A stretch of DNA of 64,000 bases from NCBI RefSeq assembly GCF_003987175.1, contig NZ_PIPM01000008.1:44378-108377 (forward strand), given 5' to 3'. Below the pieces are notes generated by a model. That model did not search any database, was not told the DNA's origin, and saw only the letters and a list, made by a program, of their open reading frames with translations. Below, piece by piece: positions 37,813 to 48,485 of this stretch. Within the stretch, counting starts at the first letter, position 1. Every line of letters starts with the position of its first letter. The stretch is from Aliidiomarina sanyensis. GTDB lineage: Bacteria > Pseudomonadota > Gammaproteobacteria > Enterobacterales > Alteromonadaceae. The position numbers and the translations under genes are program-made.

Positions 37813-38730
37813 TTATTGAACGCGTAATTGGTCTCGAACTCGATTTAATTCAGTTCGCGCATAACGATGCTCTAAATACGGGAAGACGTTGGTGGATAGG
37901 GACAATTTAAAATAATTCATCGCCTGATAGTAAAGCCCCTGCTGTGCAGCAACTTTACCAAGATAAAAATAGGCTTCACAGAGCTTGTAGGCGAGCTCCC
38001 GCTGATCCGACGCATTCTCAAAAGCTGCCATCACTAAGGTTTCATCATCAATCTCGCCGACCAAGAACCTTAGAATCATTTGCCCCCATGCGTTGCCATC
38101 GGCAAACTCCCATTGTTCGGTGAGCTGCTCATAAGCGCGTCCAGGATTTAATTGATATGCAGCAAAATAATGCCAAATGACACGAAAGGGATCACTCGGC
38201 TCTTGAAAGTAGTAATCTGCGAAATCACCGAGCGCAAGTTCATACTGCCCATTGTAATAAGCAGCGAGTCCGCGATTTAAATAGACGAACTCATGATCTG
38301 GCTGCAGCTCAATCACACTATCGAATGCTTCGAATGCGCCCTGATACTCGCCGGCCTGCGCATAATAAATTCCCAGTGAGTGGTAGGCTTCCGCCATTCC
38401 CGGCTTCAGCTCGAGCGCTTGATTAATATCCACTAGAGCGAGTGTTGGCAAACCAAGATAATCAAAGGTCATCGCTCGTCGATGAAGAAGTTGAGCGCGT
38501 TGCTCATCGTCAAGCTCTGCTTTGTACAACAGCTCGGTGAGTTGCAGCAGCTCAAATTCGAGATTCTGATCGGCTGGGAGCGGCTCGACCAAGTATAGTT
38601 GGGCCGCTGAATCCCTCACTTCAACTTCGTTTCGATCGGTAACGTCCCGCGCAGGATGATCCGGAGTGGTAGCGCAGGCACTCAACAGAACAACGATACC
38701 GCTGGTTATCAATAGTTTTCGCAACAACAT
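37813..38730 (-). CDS. nlpI: Lipoprotein NlpI
   Basis: 305 residues from the ATG at 38730. A TTG at 38748 is an alternative, but GGAG lies 12 bases before the ATG. The lipobox LSAC marks the lipidated Cys near residue 18. Several TPR repeats follow, including PTLALVDINQALELKPGMAEAYHSLGIYYAQAGEYQGAFEAFD-type units. NlpI is an outer-membrane adaptor for peptidoglycan hydrolases and the Prc protease. Its position directly downstream of pnp is conserved. Confidence 0.9.
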   Translation of the reverse strand: MLLRKLLITSGIVVLLSACATTPDHPARDVTDRNEVEVRDSAAQLYLVEPLPADQNLEFELLQLTELLYKAELDDEQRAQLLHRRAMTFDYLGLPTLALVDINQALELKPGMAEAYHSLGIYYAQAGEYQGAFEAFDSVIELQPDHEFVYLNRGLAAYYNGQYELALGDFADYYFQEPSDPFRVIWHYFAAYQLNPGRAYEQLTEQWEFADGNAWGQMILRFLVGEIDDETLVMAAFENASDQRELAYKLCEAYFYLGKVAAQQGLYYQAMNYFKLSLSTNVFPYLEHRYARTELNRVRDQLRVQ

Positions 38731-38798
38731 GTATTTCGGATACTCCAAGGCGAGGTGATATCTCCATTACATCATATTCAATGTCACTGGCAAAGAGG

Positions 38799-38831
38799 CA
38801 AAAAAATGGCTACCGCAAAGGTAGCCATTTC
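38799..38831 (-). terminator. Terminator of pnp
   Basis: On the minus strand, AATGGCTACC / GGTAGCCATT with a short CTTTGC-type loop is followed by a T run (plus-strand A run 38800-38806). It lies 25 bases after the pnp stop and before nlpI. Confidence 0.85.
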
Positions 38832-38855
38832 GAATGGACTGAACAGCCGGAGGAT

Positions 38856-40964
38856 TTATTCTTCCGACGTCGTTTCCTCGGTGCTTTCCTGCGCTTCTTT
38901 CATGCTAAGGCGCACACGACCTTGGCGGTCAATTTCCAGAACTTTTACGTTAACCATTTGACCAACAGAGAGGTAATCATTTACGTCCTCAACACGCTTG
39001 TCGCTGATCTGAGAAATATGAACCAATCCATCCTTGCCTGGCAGCACGGTGACAAAAGCTCCGAAGTCAACGATACGAGCGACTTTCCCCTCGTAAATAC
39101 GACCCACTTCTACTTCCGCAGTCAGTGCTTCGATACGTTTTACCGCAGCCTGCGCTGATGCTTCGTCCGTCGCCGCAATCTTGATGGTGCCATCATCGTC
39201 AATCTCGATCGAGGTGCCAGTTGACTCGGTCAGCTCACGAATAACCGCTCCCCCTTTTCCGATCACATCCCGGATTTTCTCAGGATTGATTTTCATAATG
39301 TGGAAACGAGGAGCAAAGTCAGACACGTCATCACGCGCTGAGCTGATTGCTTGGTCCATAACGGTCAGAATATGCAAACGAGCGGCTTTTGCCTGTGCCA
39401 AAGCTTGTTGCATGATATCTTTCGTGATGCCCTCAATTTTAATATCCATTTGTAAGGCGGTCACACCCGTTGCGCTTCCGGCAACTTTAAAGTCCATGTC
39501 GCCCAAGTGATCTTCATCACCCAAGATATCCGAAAGGACCACGAACTTGTCGTCTTGCTTCACAAGACCCATTGCGATTCCAGCCACTGATGCCTTGATC
39601 GGCACTCCAGCGTCCATCAGCGCAAGCGAAGTGCCACATACTGATGCCATTGAGCTTGAACCATTTGACTCAGTAATCTCAGAGACCACTCGAATGGTAT
39701 ACGGGAATTCTTCCGCAGAGGGCATGACTGCGAGGACGCCACGCTTGGCCAATCGACCATGACCGATCTCACGTCGCTTCGGTGAACCCACCATCCCCGT
39801 CTCGCCAACACAGTACGGAGGGAAGTTGTAGTGCAGCATGAAACGATCGGTCCGAGCACCCATGATTTCATCGATATTCTGCGCATCACGCTCCGTTCCA
39901 AGCGTTGCGGTAACCAATGCTTGCGTCTCGCCACGGGTAAATACTGATGAACCATGAACACGCGGAAGTACACCGGTCGCAACGTCAAGCGCACGAACCA
40001 TATCCGGTTCACGACCATCAATACGAGGCTCCCCAGCGAGAATCCGACTGCGAACGACATCCGACTCCAACGCATGGAAAATATCACCGATCTCTTTTTC
40101 ATCAGCCGCTTCGTCGTTCGCGTGAATTTCTGCAATGACTTCTTTGAGTGCGACAGACAATGCATCGCGACGCTCGGACTTGTCAGTAATGCGATATGCT
40201 TCACCGATCTTACTTTCCGCAGCGGCTTTCACAGCAGCAATCAAAGGCTCATTTTTAGGAGCCGGTGACCAATCCCACTTCGGAGTATTTACTTCTGCGG
40301 CAAGCTCATTCACAGCAGCAATAACCGCTTGGGATTGCTCGTGACCATATACAACTGCGCCAAGCATCACTTCTTCACTGAGCAGATTCGCTTCTGATTC
40401 CACCATCAATACGGCAGATTCGGTGCCTGCGACTACGAGGTCGAGGTCAGAACTTTCAAGTTCAGTTTTCGTGGGGTTCAAAACGTATTCGCCGTTTTGG
40501 AAACCTACGCGCGCTGCGCCGATTGGGCCATTGAACGGAATGCCAGAGATTGCCAACGCAGCGGAAGTACCGATTAGCGCAACAATGTCAGGGTTCACTT
40601 CTGGGTTCAATGAAACAACGGTCGCGATGACCTGGACTTCGTTATAAAAGCCGTCCGGGAACAAAGGACGGATCGGCCGGTCAATCAAGCGGCTTGTCAA
40701 TGTTTCGTTTTCTGAGGGACGTCCTTCACGCTTAAAAAATCCACCTGGGATTTTACCTGCAGCGTAAGTACGTTCTTGATAATTTACGGTGAGCGGGAAA
40801 AAGTCTTGTCCGGCCTTCGCTTCTTTCTTACCGACAACGGTGACCAACACGGTGGTGTCATCCATGCTTACCATTACAGCACCGTTGGCCTGCCGGGCAA
40901 TTGCTCCGGTTTCCATCGTGACTGTATGCTGACCATATTTAAACTGTTTAATAATCGGATTCAC
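38856..40964 (-). CDS. pnp: Polyribonucleotide nucleotidyltransferase
   Basis: 702 residues from a GTG at 40964 with AAGGAA about 9 bases upstream. PNPase degrades RNA 3' to 5' by phosphorolysis and joins RNase E in the degradosome. Two RNase PH domains are present (the second with [19 protein letters not shown] [19 protein letters not shown]). They are followed by KH (about 555-615, [17 protein letters not shown]) and S1 (about 620-690) domains and a Glu/Thr-rich tail. It follows rpsO, the conserved order. Confidence 0.98.
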   Translation of the reverse strand: MNPIIKQFKYGQHTVTMETGAIARQANGAVMVSMDDTTVLVTVVGKKEAKAGQDFFPLTVNYQERTYAAGKIPGGFFKREGRPSENETLTSRLIDRPIRPLFPDGFYNEVQVIATVVSLNPEVNPDIVALIGTSAALAISGIPFNGPIGAARVGFQNGEYVLNPTKTELESSDLDLVVAGTESAVLMVESEANLLSEEVMLGAVVYGHEQSQAVIAAVNELAAEVNTPKWDWSPAPKNEPLIAAVKAAAESKIGEAYRITDKSERRDALSVALKEVIAEIHANDEAADEKEIGDIFHALESDVVRSRILAGEPRIDGREPDMVRALDVATGVLPRVHGSSVFTRGETQALVTATLGTERDAQNIDEIMGARTDRFMLHYNFPPYCVGETGMVGSPKRREIGHGRLAKRGVLAVMPSAEEFPYTIRVVSEITESNGSSSMASVCGTSLALMDAGVPIKASVAGIAMGLVKQDDKFVVLSDILGDEDHLGDMDFKVAGSATGVTALQMDIKIEGITKDIMQQALAQAKAARLHILTVMDQAISSARDDVSDFAPRFHIMKINPEKIRDVIGKGGAVIRELTESTGTSIEIDDDGTIKIAATDEASAQAAVKRIEALTAEVEVGRIYEGKVARIVDFGAFVTVLPGKDGLVHISQISDKRVEDVNDYLSVGQMVNVKVLEIDRQGRVRLSMKEAQESTEETTSEE

Positions 40965-41171
40965 GTTTACATTTCCTTCAACTTACTTGCGTTTTGCCCG
41001 TCGCTTCTCAGGGCCATCTCTTTTTACAACTTGCTTTTAATCTGAACAGTATACCTAAAGGAACACTGACGGGAGAACCGTTTTTTACGATTCGCCCCGT
41101 TTTGAAACGATTCTTTCATGTGCCGCGGATTAAAAAAATAAAGGGGCCCTAGGCCCCTTTACCAAAACCGC
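40965..41171. other. pnp leader and rpsO terminator region
   Basis: 207 bases. It holds the rpsO terminator on its right side and a minus-strand TATACT (41045-41050) that could be a -10 for pnp, without a convincing -35. In E. coli this space contains an RNase III hairpin used in pnp autoregulation. I cannot see a clear long hairpin here beyond the terminator. Confidence 0.4.
41133..41162 (-). terminator. Terminator of rpsO
   Basis: On the minus strand the inverted repeat AAAGGGGCC / GGCCCCTTT is followed by ATTTTTTT. It begins 9 bases after the rpsO stop codon. Confidence 0.85.
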
Positions 41172-41441
41172 TTAGCGGCGCAGTTCTAGACGCTGAATCA
41201 AGTCAACGTAGCGCGCTTCGTCTTTACGCTTCAGGTAGTCCAACAGCTTACGACGCTGGCTTACCATGCGAAGCAAACCACGACGTGAGTGGTGGTCGTG
41301 CTTATGCTCTTTGAAGTGACCTTGCAAGTGGTTGATTTGGGCAGTTAACAGTGCAACCTGAACTTCAGGTGAACCCGTGTCGCCTTCGGCACGTGCATAG
41401 TCAGAAACGATTTGTGCTTTTTGAGCTGCAGTTAGTGACAT
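41172..41441 (-). CDS. rpsO: 30S ribosomal protein S15
   Basis: 89 residues from the ATG at 41441 ([11 protein letters not shown]), exactly the E. coli length. The upstream extension to 41477 is not used because GGAG precedes the inner [41 protein letters not shown] is the S15 core that binds 16S rRNA helices 20-22. Conserved between truB and pnp. Confidence 0.98.
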   Translation of the reverse strand: MSLTAAQKAQIVSDYARAEGDTGSPEVQVALLTAQINHLQGHFKEHKHDHHSRRGLLRMVSQRRKLLDYLKRKDEARYVDLIQRLELRR

Positions 41442-41536
41442 AAATAAACTCCAAAAGGTTAATAATGCTAGAGCCAATCACTAATTCAGCCCCAGCGGAA
41501 GCGCGCATTATACGCACCCATGCGTGTAAATACAAG

Positions 41537-42466
41537 CTAACTCAGGGTTAGCACACGCTTCGGCCAATATCGACCATCGGCACGCAAATAAGCGACCCCA
41601 AGAAATCCTTCCGGGCTTTTGACACGAATAAGACCACCGAGATTATCCGTCTCTTCTGCCAGCGGTTGGCCATGCAGTAATCCCTGACCTTGCTCTCGAT
41701 CGACAAAAACCTCCGGTAATTCAGCAACCGGTGAATCCGTGGGCAATAATAGTGCATCTAACCCACTGTAATCCCAGGTTTCGGGGGTTTCTCGCCCCTG
41801 AACCATGGCTTCGAGTGCTTCAAGGGTGTGCATCTGATTCGTCGGATATTGCCCCACTTCCGTTCGGTGCAAAGTTTTGACGTGCGCTCCGCAGCCTAGC
41901 GCTTGCCCTAAGTCGTCTACCAGTGACCGGATATATGTGCCTTTACTGCAGCGAACATGCATCGTCACATAAGGCAGATCAACGGATTCCACTTCGATAG
42001 AATAGATGGTTATTGCGCGGGCCGGTCGTTCAATTTCAATTCCTTTACGAGCGTATTCATACAAGGGCTTCCCTTGATACTTTAATGCTGAAAACATCGA
42101 AGGAATTTGATGAATCGGCCCTTTAAACTGAGCCAAGGCCTGATTCAATTGTTCCGAGGTAAATGTTACCGGGAGCTGAGCAACAATTGTGCCGTCCGCA
42201 TCACTTGTATTGGTACGAACACCAAACTCCGCAACCACGCGGTACGCCTTGTCCGCATCGAGCAAAAATTGCGCAAACTTCGTCGCTTCACCAAGGCAAA
42301 TAGGCAACATCCCAGTTGCTAATGGGTCGAGCGCGCCTGTGTGCCCCGCTTTTTGCGCATAAAAAATACGTTTAACTTGCTGTAGAATACGATTGGATGA
42401 GGCGCCGGTCGGCTTGTCCACCAAAATAACACCATCAATAGGACGACCTCGCGTTTTTCTTGCCAC
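41537..42466 (-). CDS. truB: tRNA pseudouridine-55 synthase
   Basis: 309 residues from a GTG at 42466, with GAGGG about 9 bases upstream. The ORF continues to 42523 but only the GTG gives the natural TruB start RPIDGVILVDKPTGASSN. The catalytic Asp is in GHTGALDPLATG. The RCSKGTYIRSLVDDLG motif and a C-terminal PUA-like domain (about 240-309) are also present. Part of the rimP-to-rpsO operon. Confidence 0.96.
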   Translation of the reverse strand: MARKTRGRPIDGVILVDKPTGASSNRILQQVKRIFYAQKAGHTGALDPLATGMLPICLGEATKFAQFLLDADKAYRVVAEFGVRTNTSDADGTIVAQLPVTFTSEQLNQALAQFKGPIHQIPSMFSALKYQGKPLYEYARKGIEIERPARAITIYSIEVESVDLPYVTMHVRCSKGTYIRSLVDDLGQALGCGAHVKTLHRTEVGQYPTNQMHTLEALEAMVQGRETPETWDYSGLDALLLPTDSPVAELPEVFVDREQGQGLLHGQPLAEETDNLGGLIRVKSPEGFLGVAYLRADGRYWPKRVLTLS

Positions 42467-42507
42467 GGCTGCTCTACCCTCACTTAGAAATTTTTTTCTA
42501 CACCTAG

Positions 42508-42535
42508 AAAAACGCCGGAACAAGTCCGGCGTTTT
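42508..42535 (-). terminator. Terminator-like hairpin between rbfA and truB
   Basis: On the minus strand ACGCCGGA / TCCGGCGT closes a CTTGT loop and is followed by five T. It lies within the conserved rbfA-truB operon, 2 bases after the rbfA stop, so it may be a partial terminator or processing signal. Confidence 0.65.
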
Positions 42536-42537
42536 GC

Positions 42538-42927
42538 TTATTCTTTGTTGTTCGACTCATCCTGTTTGGATTCGTCTCGCTCACGCGCTTCTCGAACCAG
42601 CTTAGCCATCCGAATCCCTTCAAGAAGAGAGACATCATGTACAAATCTCAGATCGGGCGTAATTCGTGACTTGATTCGTTTCCCAAGAAGCGAGCGAATG
42701 TAACCAGAGGCTTCATTTAACACTTTCAGAGCCACCTTAACCTGCTCTTCATCATCTTGAAGAAACGTCACAAAGACTTTCGCGTACGCCAGGTCTTTTG
42801 AAACCTCAACGTCAGAAACCGTGGGCATCACAACACGGGGATCTTTGATCTCCCGTTGCAATATCATCGCGATTTCTCGTTGCATCTGCTGCGAAAAACG
42901 GTCGGTACGACTGAATTCTTTCTTCAT
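42538..42927 (-). CDS. rbfA: Ribosome-binding factor A
   Basis: 129 residues from the ATG at 42927, which has AGGAG 8 bases upstream. The ORF extends to 42984 without support. RbfA binds the 30S near the 5' end of 16S rRNA in assembly and cold shock. The KH-like pattern [21 protein letters not shown]...[19 protein letters not shown] is clear, and the C-terminus is charged. Standard place after infB. Confidence 0.96.
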   Translation of the reverse strand: MKKEFSRTDRFSQQMQREIAMILQREIKDPRVVMPTVSDVEVSKDLAYAKVFVTFLQDDEEQVKVALKVLNEASGYIRSLLGKRIKSRITPDLRFVHDVSLLEGIRMAKLVREARERDESKQDESNNKE

Positions 42928-42992
42928 AATTTCACTCCTATTTCGCAAGCACATCGTGCTGAGCAGTCCATCTGGACTGCTCACACTGCATG

Positions 42993-45665
42993 TTACAGAG
43001 TACGCTCAACCTCGATGGTCTCGAAGACTTCAATCTGGTCACCGACGCGGACATCGTTGTAGTTCTTCACTCCGATACCACACTCCATACCATTTCGAAC
43101 TTCTTGCACATCATCCTTAAAGCGACGCAACGACTCCAATTCACCCTCATAAATCACGACATTGTCGCGCAGAACGCGAATTGGGGCTGAACGCTTCACG
43201 ACACCTTCTGTCACCATACAGCCAGCGATTGCGCCAAGTTTTGGTGATTTAAAGACATCGCGAACCTCTGCCAAGCCAATGATGACCTGCTTAAACTCAG
43301 GAGCCAACATCCCGGTCATTGCCTGCTTGATTTCATCAATCAAGTCATAGATGACGCTGTAATAACGGAGCTCAATACTCTCGTTTTCACTGATACGACG
43401 CGCCGTTGCGTCGGCCCGAACGTTAAAGCCGATTACGATGGCATTCGAGGCACCCGCCAAACTGATATCTGTCTCGGTGATTCCACCAACACCTGAGCCG
43501 ATGATGTTAACTTTCACTTCATCAGTTGAGAGCTTCGTCAATGATTCAACAATTGCCTCAAGTGATCCTTGAACATCCGCTTTCACCACCAAGTTCAGAT
43601 CTGAAACGTCACCTTCTTGCATGCTGTTAAACATGTTTTCAAGTTTCGCTTTCTGTTGACGGGCAAGCTTCACTTCGCGATATTTGCCTTGACGATAGTT
43701 CGAGACTTCGCGCGCTTTCCGCTCATCTTTCACCACCGTGACTTCGTCACCGGCTTGGGGAACTCCCGACAATCCAAGAATCTCGACCGGGATTGATGGA
43801 CCTGCGCTTTGAACTTCCTGACCAATTTCATTGCGCATCGCCCGAACACGTCCATACTCCAGACCACACAAAACAATATCACCCCGATTGAGTGTACCGC
43901 TTTGCACAAGGACTGTCGCAACGGGTCCGCGACCTTTGTCGAGACGTGATTCAATCACGATACCGTGAGCCATGCCGCCATGCGCTGCTTTCAAATCAAG
44001 TAATTCAGACTGAAGCAAAATCGCCTCGAGCAGGCCATCGATGTTCTCGCCTGACTTCGCAGAGACGTGTACAAACTGCGTATCGCCGCCCCATTCCTCA
44101 GAGAGGACATTGTGTTGGGCGAGCTCGGATTTCACACGATCAGGATCCGCTTCTGGCTTGTCAATCTTGTTCACCGCAACCACTAGAGGAACGCCGGCAG
44201 CTTTCGCGTGTTGAATTGCCTCAACGGTCTGTGGCATCACCCCATCGTCTGCTGCGACCACAAGGATAACGACGTCCGTCGCACTTGCACCACGAGCACG
44301 CATCGAAGTAAACGCCGCGTGACCTGGAGTGTCAAGGAACGTAATCATGCCATGACCAGTGTCAACGTGATACGCACCGATGTGCTGCGTAATTCCGCCT
44401 GCTTCACCCGCGGCAACCTTCGCCTTCCGGATGTAATCCAGTAATGATGTCTTACCGTGATCAACATGACCCATCACGGTAACAACCGGAGCACGCGCGG
44501 TCAGTTCACCGACATCGCCCCGATCTTGAAGGACTGACTGTTCAAGTTCATTGTCATTCACCAAGACGAACTTATGCCCCATCTCTTCAACCAGCAATGA
44601 TGCAGTCTCCTGATCAAGGACTTGGTTGATGGTCACCATTTCGCCCATTTTCATCATGGTTTTAATGACTTCAGATGCTTTAATAGCCAATCGGTTTGCT
44701 AGGTCAGCGACCGTAATCGTCTCCGGAATCCGCACTTCGCGCTCAACTGGAGAGGCAGGCTTATTGAAGCCATGCTGCATCGAACTTGGACTCCGCTTAC
44801 TGCCCTTACGACGGCGTTCACGACGTGGCGCTTCATCTTTGTCGTCATCTTTACCACGGCGCTTCGTTTTCTTCGCTGTGCGACGGCCACGACGCTCTTC
44901 TTCCGTGTCCTGTTGCTCTTCAGCAAATTTCGCGGTGGTCGAGGTCGTAAAGTGGACATCCTCTTCTTCAAGCTTCTTACGACGGGCTTCTTCTTCTTCC
45001 CAACGCGCTTGGTTCTCTTCTGCTAAACGACGCGCTTCTTCGGCTTGTCGCTTTGCTTCTTCTTCAACTTTCTTCGCAGTTTCCGCTTCTTGAGCTTGAC
45101 GTAGACGCTCTGCTTCGACCCGTGCAGCTTCTGCTTTCGCTCGCTCTTCAGGCGACTTTTCTACAGCCGGCTTTGCAGCGGCTTTCTGTTCACCTGCTTT
45201 GCGTTTCTCTTCTGCAGCTTTGCGTTCTTCTTCCCGGCGCTTCGCTTCCGCTTCTGCTTTCGCTTTTGCTTCTGCCCGTGCTTTCTCTTCAGCCTCAAGA
45301 CGCGCTTTTTCTTCAGCTTCTGCGGCTAAACGCTCCTCTTCCTGCTGACGCGCTTCCTCTTCAGGACTCCGCTTCACGTATGTCCGCTTCTTCCGCACTT
45401 CAACCTGAACCGCTTTGGCGCGGCCCGGACCTGCGTTAATGCTCAACGTACTGCGTGTTTTCCGCTTTAATGTCATCCGACTCGGTGCAGCATTCCCATC
45501 GCCACCATGCGCTTTATTTAAATGCGCTAGGAGGGCCGCTTTTTCGTCTTCTGTTACAGTATCGCCTACCGCTTTCTCAATGCCGGCATCGCTGAACTGC
45601 TTCAACAAGCGATCAACGGAGGTTCCGATATCACTGGCAAGTTTTTCAAGTTTGACTTCTGCCAT
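42993..45665 (-). CDS. infB: Translation initiation factor IF-2
   Basis: 890 residues. The N-terminal IF2_N domain (about 1-55) is followed by a highly charged Glu/Arg/Ala/Lys region (about 100-290) and a second IF2_N (about 310-365). The GTPase domain starts near residue 395 with G1 [16 protein letters not shown] and NKID, and domains II to IV follow. IF-2 places initiator tRNA on the ribosome. Fittingly, the fMet tRNA gene lies just upstream in the same operon. The charged linker makes long antisense ORFs, which are not genes. Confidence 0.98.
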   Translation of the reverse strand: MAEVKLEKLASDIGTSVDRLLKQFSDAGIEKAVGDTVTEDEKAALLAHLNKAHGGDGNAAPSRMTLKRKTRSTLSINAGPGRAKAVQVEVRKKRTYVKRSPEEEARQQEEERLAAEAEEKARLEAEEKARAEAKAKAEAEAKRREEERKAAEEKRKAGEQKAAAKPAVEKSPEERAKAEAARVEAERLRQAQEAETAKKVEEEAKRQAEEARRLAEENQARWEEEEARRKKLEEEDVHFTTSTTAKFAEEQQDTEEERRGRRTAKKTKRRGKDDDKDEAPRRERRRKGSKRSPSSMQHGFNKPASPVEREVRIPETITVADLANRLAIKASEVIKTMMKMGEMVTINQVLDQETASLLVEEMGHKFVLVNDNELEQSVLQDRGDVGELTARAPVVTVMGHVDHGKTSLLDYIRKAKVAAGEAGGITQHIGAYHVDTGHGMITFLDTPGHAAFTSMRARGASATDVVILVVAADDGVMPQTVEAIQHAKAAGVPLVVAVNKIDKPEADPDRVKSELAQHNVLSEEWGGDTQFVHVSAKSGENIDGLLEAILLQSELLDLKAAHGGMAHGIVIESRLDKGRGPVATVLVQSGTLNRGDIVLCGLEYGRVRAMRNEIGQEVQSAGPSIPVEILGLSGVPQAGDEVTVVKDERKAREVSNYRQGKYREVKLARQQKAKLENMFNSMQEGDVSDLNLVVKADVQGSLEAIVESLTKLSTDEVKVNIIGSGVGGITETDISLAGASNAIVIGFNVRADATARRISENESIELRYYSVIYDLIDEIKQAMTGMLAPEFKQVIIGLAEVRDVFKSPKLGAIAGCMVTEGVVKRSAPIRVLRDNVVIYEGELESLRRFKDDVQEVRNGMECGIGVKNYNDVRVGDQIEVFETIEVERTL

Positions 45666-45688
45666 CTAATTCATACCTCACTTTTCAA

Positions 45689-47188
45689 TTATGCTTCATC
45701 ACTAAACCAGCAAATATTTCGGGCCTTCATGATCAATTCGCCCGCTTGCTCTGGTGTCAGTGACTCAATTCCTTCCAGATCGTCTGTTCCCTGCTCTGCA
45801 AGGTCTTCCAAGGTTTTTACACCCATTGCTGCCAGCTCATAAGCGAGGTGACGATCCATACCTTCTAAATCGAGCAACGTTGAATCAGGTTCCGCACCTT
45901 CCAACGACTCTTCGGTTTTCAGCGCTTTAGTGGTCAGATAATCACGAGCACGATTCCGCAGCTCTTCAACAATATCTTCGTCCATACCATCGATTGACAA
46001 AAGTTCTGCAACCGGGACATAGGCGATCTCCTCAAGCGATGAGAACCCTTCGTCAATCAGGACAGTTGCAAAATCTTCATCGATTTCGAGACCTTCAGTG
46101 AATAACTGCAATAAACGCTCTGACTCCGCTTCATTGCGCTCATTGAACGCTTCAACGGTCATCACGTTTAGTTCCCAACCGGTCAACTGACTTGCCAGAC
46201 GGACATTCTGTCCATTCCGACCGATTGCTTGCGCTAGATTCCCTTCTTCTACTGCGATATCCATGGTCCGAGTTTCCTCGTCCATTACAATCGAGACGAC
46301 TTCCGCAGGCGCCATTGCATTAATCACGAATTGCGCTGGGTTATCATCCCACAATACGATATCCACACGCTCGCCGCCCAGCTCGCCTGATACGGCTTGA
46401 ACACGCGCACCGCGCATACCAACACAGGCACCCACAGGATCAATGCGACGGTCATTGCTCTTCACTGCAATTTTGGCTCGCGATCCCGGATCACGCGCAG
46501 CACCTTTTACTTCAATCATTTCTTCGCCAATTTCCGGCACTTCAATGCGGAATAGCTCAATTAAGAAGTCTGGGTGGGTCCGGCTCACAAACAATTGAGC
46601 ACCACGTGCTTCAGGACGAACGGCGAATAGTAACCCACGCACACGGTCCCCTGGACGAACACTCTCACGCGGGAGCATTTCGTCGCGGAAAATAACCGCC
46701 TCTGCATTATTGCCCAGGTCGAGAATAATATTATCCCGCGTGGCTTTCTTCACGATCCCACTAATCAGCGTACCCACTTGGTCCTCATACTGCTCAACGA
46801 CCTGTGCACGTTCGGCTTCACGAACCTTTTGCACAATCACCTGTTTCGCAGTCTGCGTGGTAATCCGATCGAATTGAATCGATTCGATTTGCTCTTCGAT
46901 GTAGTCACCAACTTTAATTTCGGGATCATCAATCTGAGCCGCAGATAATGAAATCTCCGCGTACGGGTTCTCAAGACCGCCATCCGGATCTTCCACAACA
47001 CGCCAGCGACGGAATGTATCGAAACCACCGGTGCTCCGATTGATAGCCACCCGAACGTCAATATCCCCGTCGTATTTCTTGCGAGTCGCAGTCGCAATCG
47101 CAATTTCTAGGGCCTCAAAAATTTTCTCGCGCGGCACCGCTTTTTCATTCGATACCGCCTCTGCAACCAGCAAAATCTCTTTACTCAT
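45689..47188 (-). CDS. nusA: Transcription termination/antitermination factor NusA
   Basis: 499 residues from the ATG at 47188 ([16 protein letters not shown]), with GAGG just upstream. The frame runs to 47203 without support. The N-terminal RNAP-binding domain (1-125), S1 (about 135-200), two KH domains (about 230-345), and two C-terminal acidic repeat units (about 365-490) are present. NusA affects pausing and termination. In E. coli it also regulates its own operon. infB follows 23 bases later. Confidence 0.97.
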   Translation of the reverse strand: MSKEILLVAEAVSNEKAVPREKIFEALEIAIATATRKKYDGDIDVRVAINRSTGGFDTFRRWRVVEDPDGGLENPYAEISLSAAQIDDPEIKVGDYIEEQIESIQFDRITTQTAKQVIVQKVREAERAQVVEQYEDQVGTLISGIVKKATRDNIILDLGNNAEAVIFRDEMLPRESVRPGDRVRGLLFAVRPEARGAQLFVSRTHPDFLIELFRIEVPEIGEEMIEVKGAARDPGSRAKIAVKSNDRRIDPVGACVGMRGARVQAVSGELGGERVDIVLWDDNPAQFVINAMAPAEVVSIVMDEETRTMDIAVEEGNLAQAIGRNGQNVRLASQLTGWELNVMTVEAFNERNEAESERLLQLFTEGLEIDEDFATVLIDEGFSSLEEIAYVPVAELLSIDGMDEDIVEELRNRARDYLTTKALKTEESLEGAEPDSTLLDLEGMDRHLAYELAAMGVKTLEDLAEQGTDDLEGIESLTPEQAGELIMKARNICWFSDEA

Positions 47189-47212
47189 CTCTTGCCTCGT
47201 CAACGCTGAATC

Positions 47213-47668
47213 TTAATCAAACTTTGGTACCAGGTTCGCTTTCTTAATCGCGTTGACCGGTACATTCAATGATTCTTCACCTATTTTAAAAGTAACCGAG
47301 TCGCCTGTGACGTCCACAATTACCGCTTTGAAATTTCGTTTATTCTGAATCGCTACTGTCAATTGCACCGAAACCTCTTCCCCACGGAAGCGGTCATAGT
47401 GACTGATATTGAACAACGGACGATCCATTCCTGGAGAGGACACTTCAAGGTTGTATTCGCTATTAATTGGGTCTTCTACGTCCAAAACTGCACTCACCTG
47501 ATGGCTAACATCTGCACAGTCATCTACCGTAATGCCATCTTCGTGGTCAATGTACACGCGAAGCGTGGATTGTTTTGCCCGCACGAACTCGATGCCAACA
47601 AGTTCATACCCGGCGGCCGAAACCGCGGGTTCAAGCATATTTGTCAACCGTTCTACCAAAGTTGCCAA
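47213..47668 (-). CDS. rimP: Ribosome maturation factor RimP
   Basis: 151 residues from a TTG at 47668, which has GGAGG (47674-47678) 5 bases upstream. The frame opens to 47686 but that start lacks a ribosome site. The start (M)ATLVERLTNMLEPAVSAAGYELVGIEF aligns in register with E. coli RimP. RimP acts in 30S assembly. It is the first protein gene of the nusA-infB operon. Confidence 0.93.
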   Translation of the reverse strand: MATLVERLTNMLEPAVSAAGYELVGIEFVRAKQSTLRVYIDHEDGITVDDCADVSHQVSAVLDVEDPINSEYNLEVSSPGMDRPLFNISHYDRFRGEEVSVQLTVAIQNKRNFKAVIVDVTGDSVTFKIGEESLNVPVNAIKKANLVPKFD

Positions 47669-47683
47669 CCTAACCTCCAGAAA

Positions 47684-47704
47684 CAAAAAAAGGGCATAAC
47701 GCCC
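47684..47704 (-). terminator. Weak terminator/attenuator just before rimP
   Basis: On the minus strand GGGCG-TTA-TGCCC is followed by a run of seven T (plus-strand A run 47684-47690), directly upstream of the rimP GGAGG. It is a short stem, so a partial terminator or attenuator is more likely than a full stop. Confidence 0.55.
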
Positions 47705-47745
47705 AGTTCTCAGGTACCCAATAATTGACTACGAGGGCTAGATAG

Positions 47746-47773
47746 CAAAAAGCCCCGGACCTTGTCGGGGGCT
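47746..47773 (-). terminator. Terminator after tRNA-fMet
   Basis: On the minus strand AGCCCC-C-GAC closes with GTC-C-GGGGCT around an AAG loop, followed by five T. It lies 87 bases after the fMet tRNA and before the rimP attenuator. Confidence 0.75.
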
Positions 47774-47859
47774 ATTATACAATCGAGCCTATCGACCTGA
47801 GCTTACCGGGCTGATGAGAGCGTAATCGCTGCGCATCAATCGTTCCGTTAAACTCGAAC

Positions 47860-47936
<77 letters not shown>

Positions 47937-47949
47937 TCCGATGGTGAGT

Positions 47950-47977
47950 ATTATACCTGCTTCCCTTCTCTTTTCAA
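47950..47977 (-). promoter_or_regulatory. Promoter of the tRNA-fMet-rimP-nusA operon
   Basis: On the minus strand TTGAAA (47972-47977), 16 bases and TATAAT (47950-47955) form a near-consensus sigma-70 promoter. It ends 13 bases before the fMet tRNA. Confidence 0.75.
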
Positions 47978-48051
47978 CCGGCAGCGCCCGTAATATCGCG
48001 TTTTCCAAGAAAAAAAGAAGTTTTGAAACAATTGGATATAAACTCATAAAT

Positions 48052-48138
48052 TGGTGCCGAAGACGAGACTTGAACTCGTACGCTCAGAAGAGCACCACCC
48101 CCTCAAGATGGCGTGTCTACCAATTCCACCACTTCGGC
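48052..48138 (-). tRNA. tRNA-Leu (GAG)
   Basis: 87 bases with encoded CCA. The acceptor stem GCCGAAG pairs with CTTCGGC, a long variable arm is present and the anticodon is GAG. It matches E. coli leuU, which also follows secG. Confidence 0.97.
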
Positions 48139-48162
48139 ATAATTTGGATGTGTTTCCAGGTA

Positions 48163-48477
48163 TTAATTCCCTGGAGGCAGATCATTATTCCGTGGTTGTT
48201 CACTTGTTGGTACGGTTAGGTCACCAAAATCGTCAACAGAGGTGCGATCAGTTGCAACCATGTTGCCGAGAATCAAGCTCAACAGGAAAAACGTCACTGC
48301 AATGATGGCGGTCATCCGCGTCAGGAAGTTACCCGAACCACCTGCACCGAACACCGTGTTTGAAGCGCCTGCTCCAAACGAGGCGCCCATCTCTGCGCCC
48401 TTACCTTTTTGCACCAAAATCAAGGCAATCAATGCGATTGCGACGAGAAGGTACAAAACTAATAAAACTTCATACAT
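48163..48477 (-). CDS. secG: Preprotein translocase subunit SecG
   Basis: 104 residues from the ATG at 48477 (MYEVLLVLYLLV). Ten upstream codons to 48507 are not needed. Two helices flank the conserved cytoplasmic loop VQKGKGAEMGASFGAGASNTVFG. SecG stabilises SecYE during protein export. tpiA is 8 bases upstream and tRNA-Leu 24 bases downstream, the conserved order. Confidence 0.96.
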   Translation of the reverse strand: MYEVLLVLYLLVAIALIALILVQKGKGAEMGASFGAGASNTVFGAGGSGNFLTRMTAIIAVTFFLLSLILGNMVATDRTSVDDFGDLTVPTSEQPRNNDLPPGN

Positions 48478-48485
48478 AAGCTGTA

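Noticed and set aside
44626..45439. Long plus-strand ORFs opposite infB
   Set aside because: They are antisense to the charged Glu/Arg/Lys repeat region of IF-2, giving low-complexity Leu/Ser-rich translations, and have no ribosome site.
48008..48034. Terminator between tRNA-Leu and tRNA-fMet
   Set aside because: Only a four-base GTTT/AAAC stem precedes the T run on the minus strand, too weak to call.
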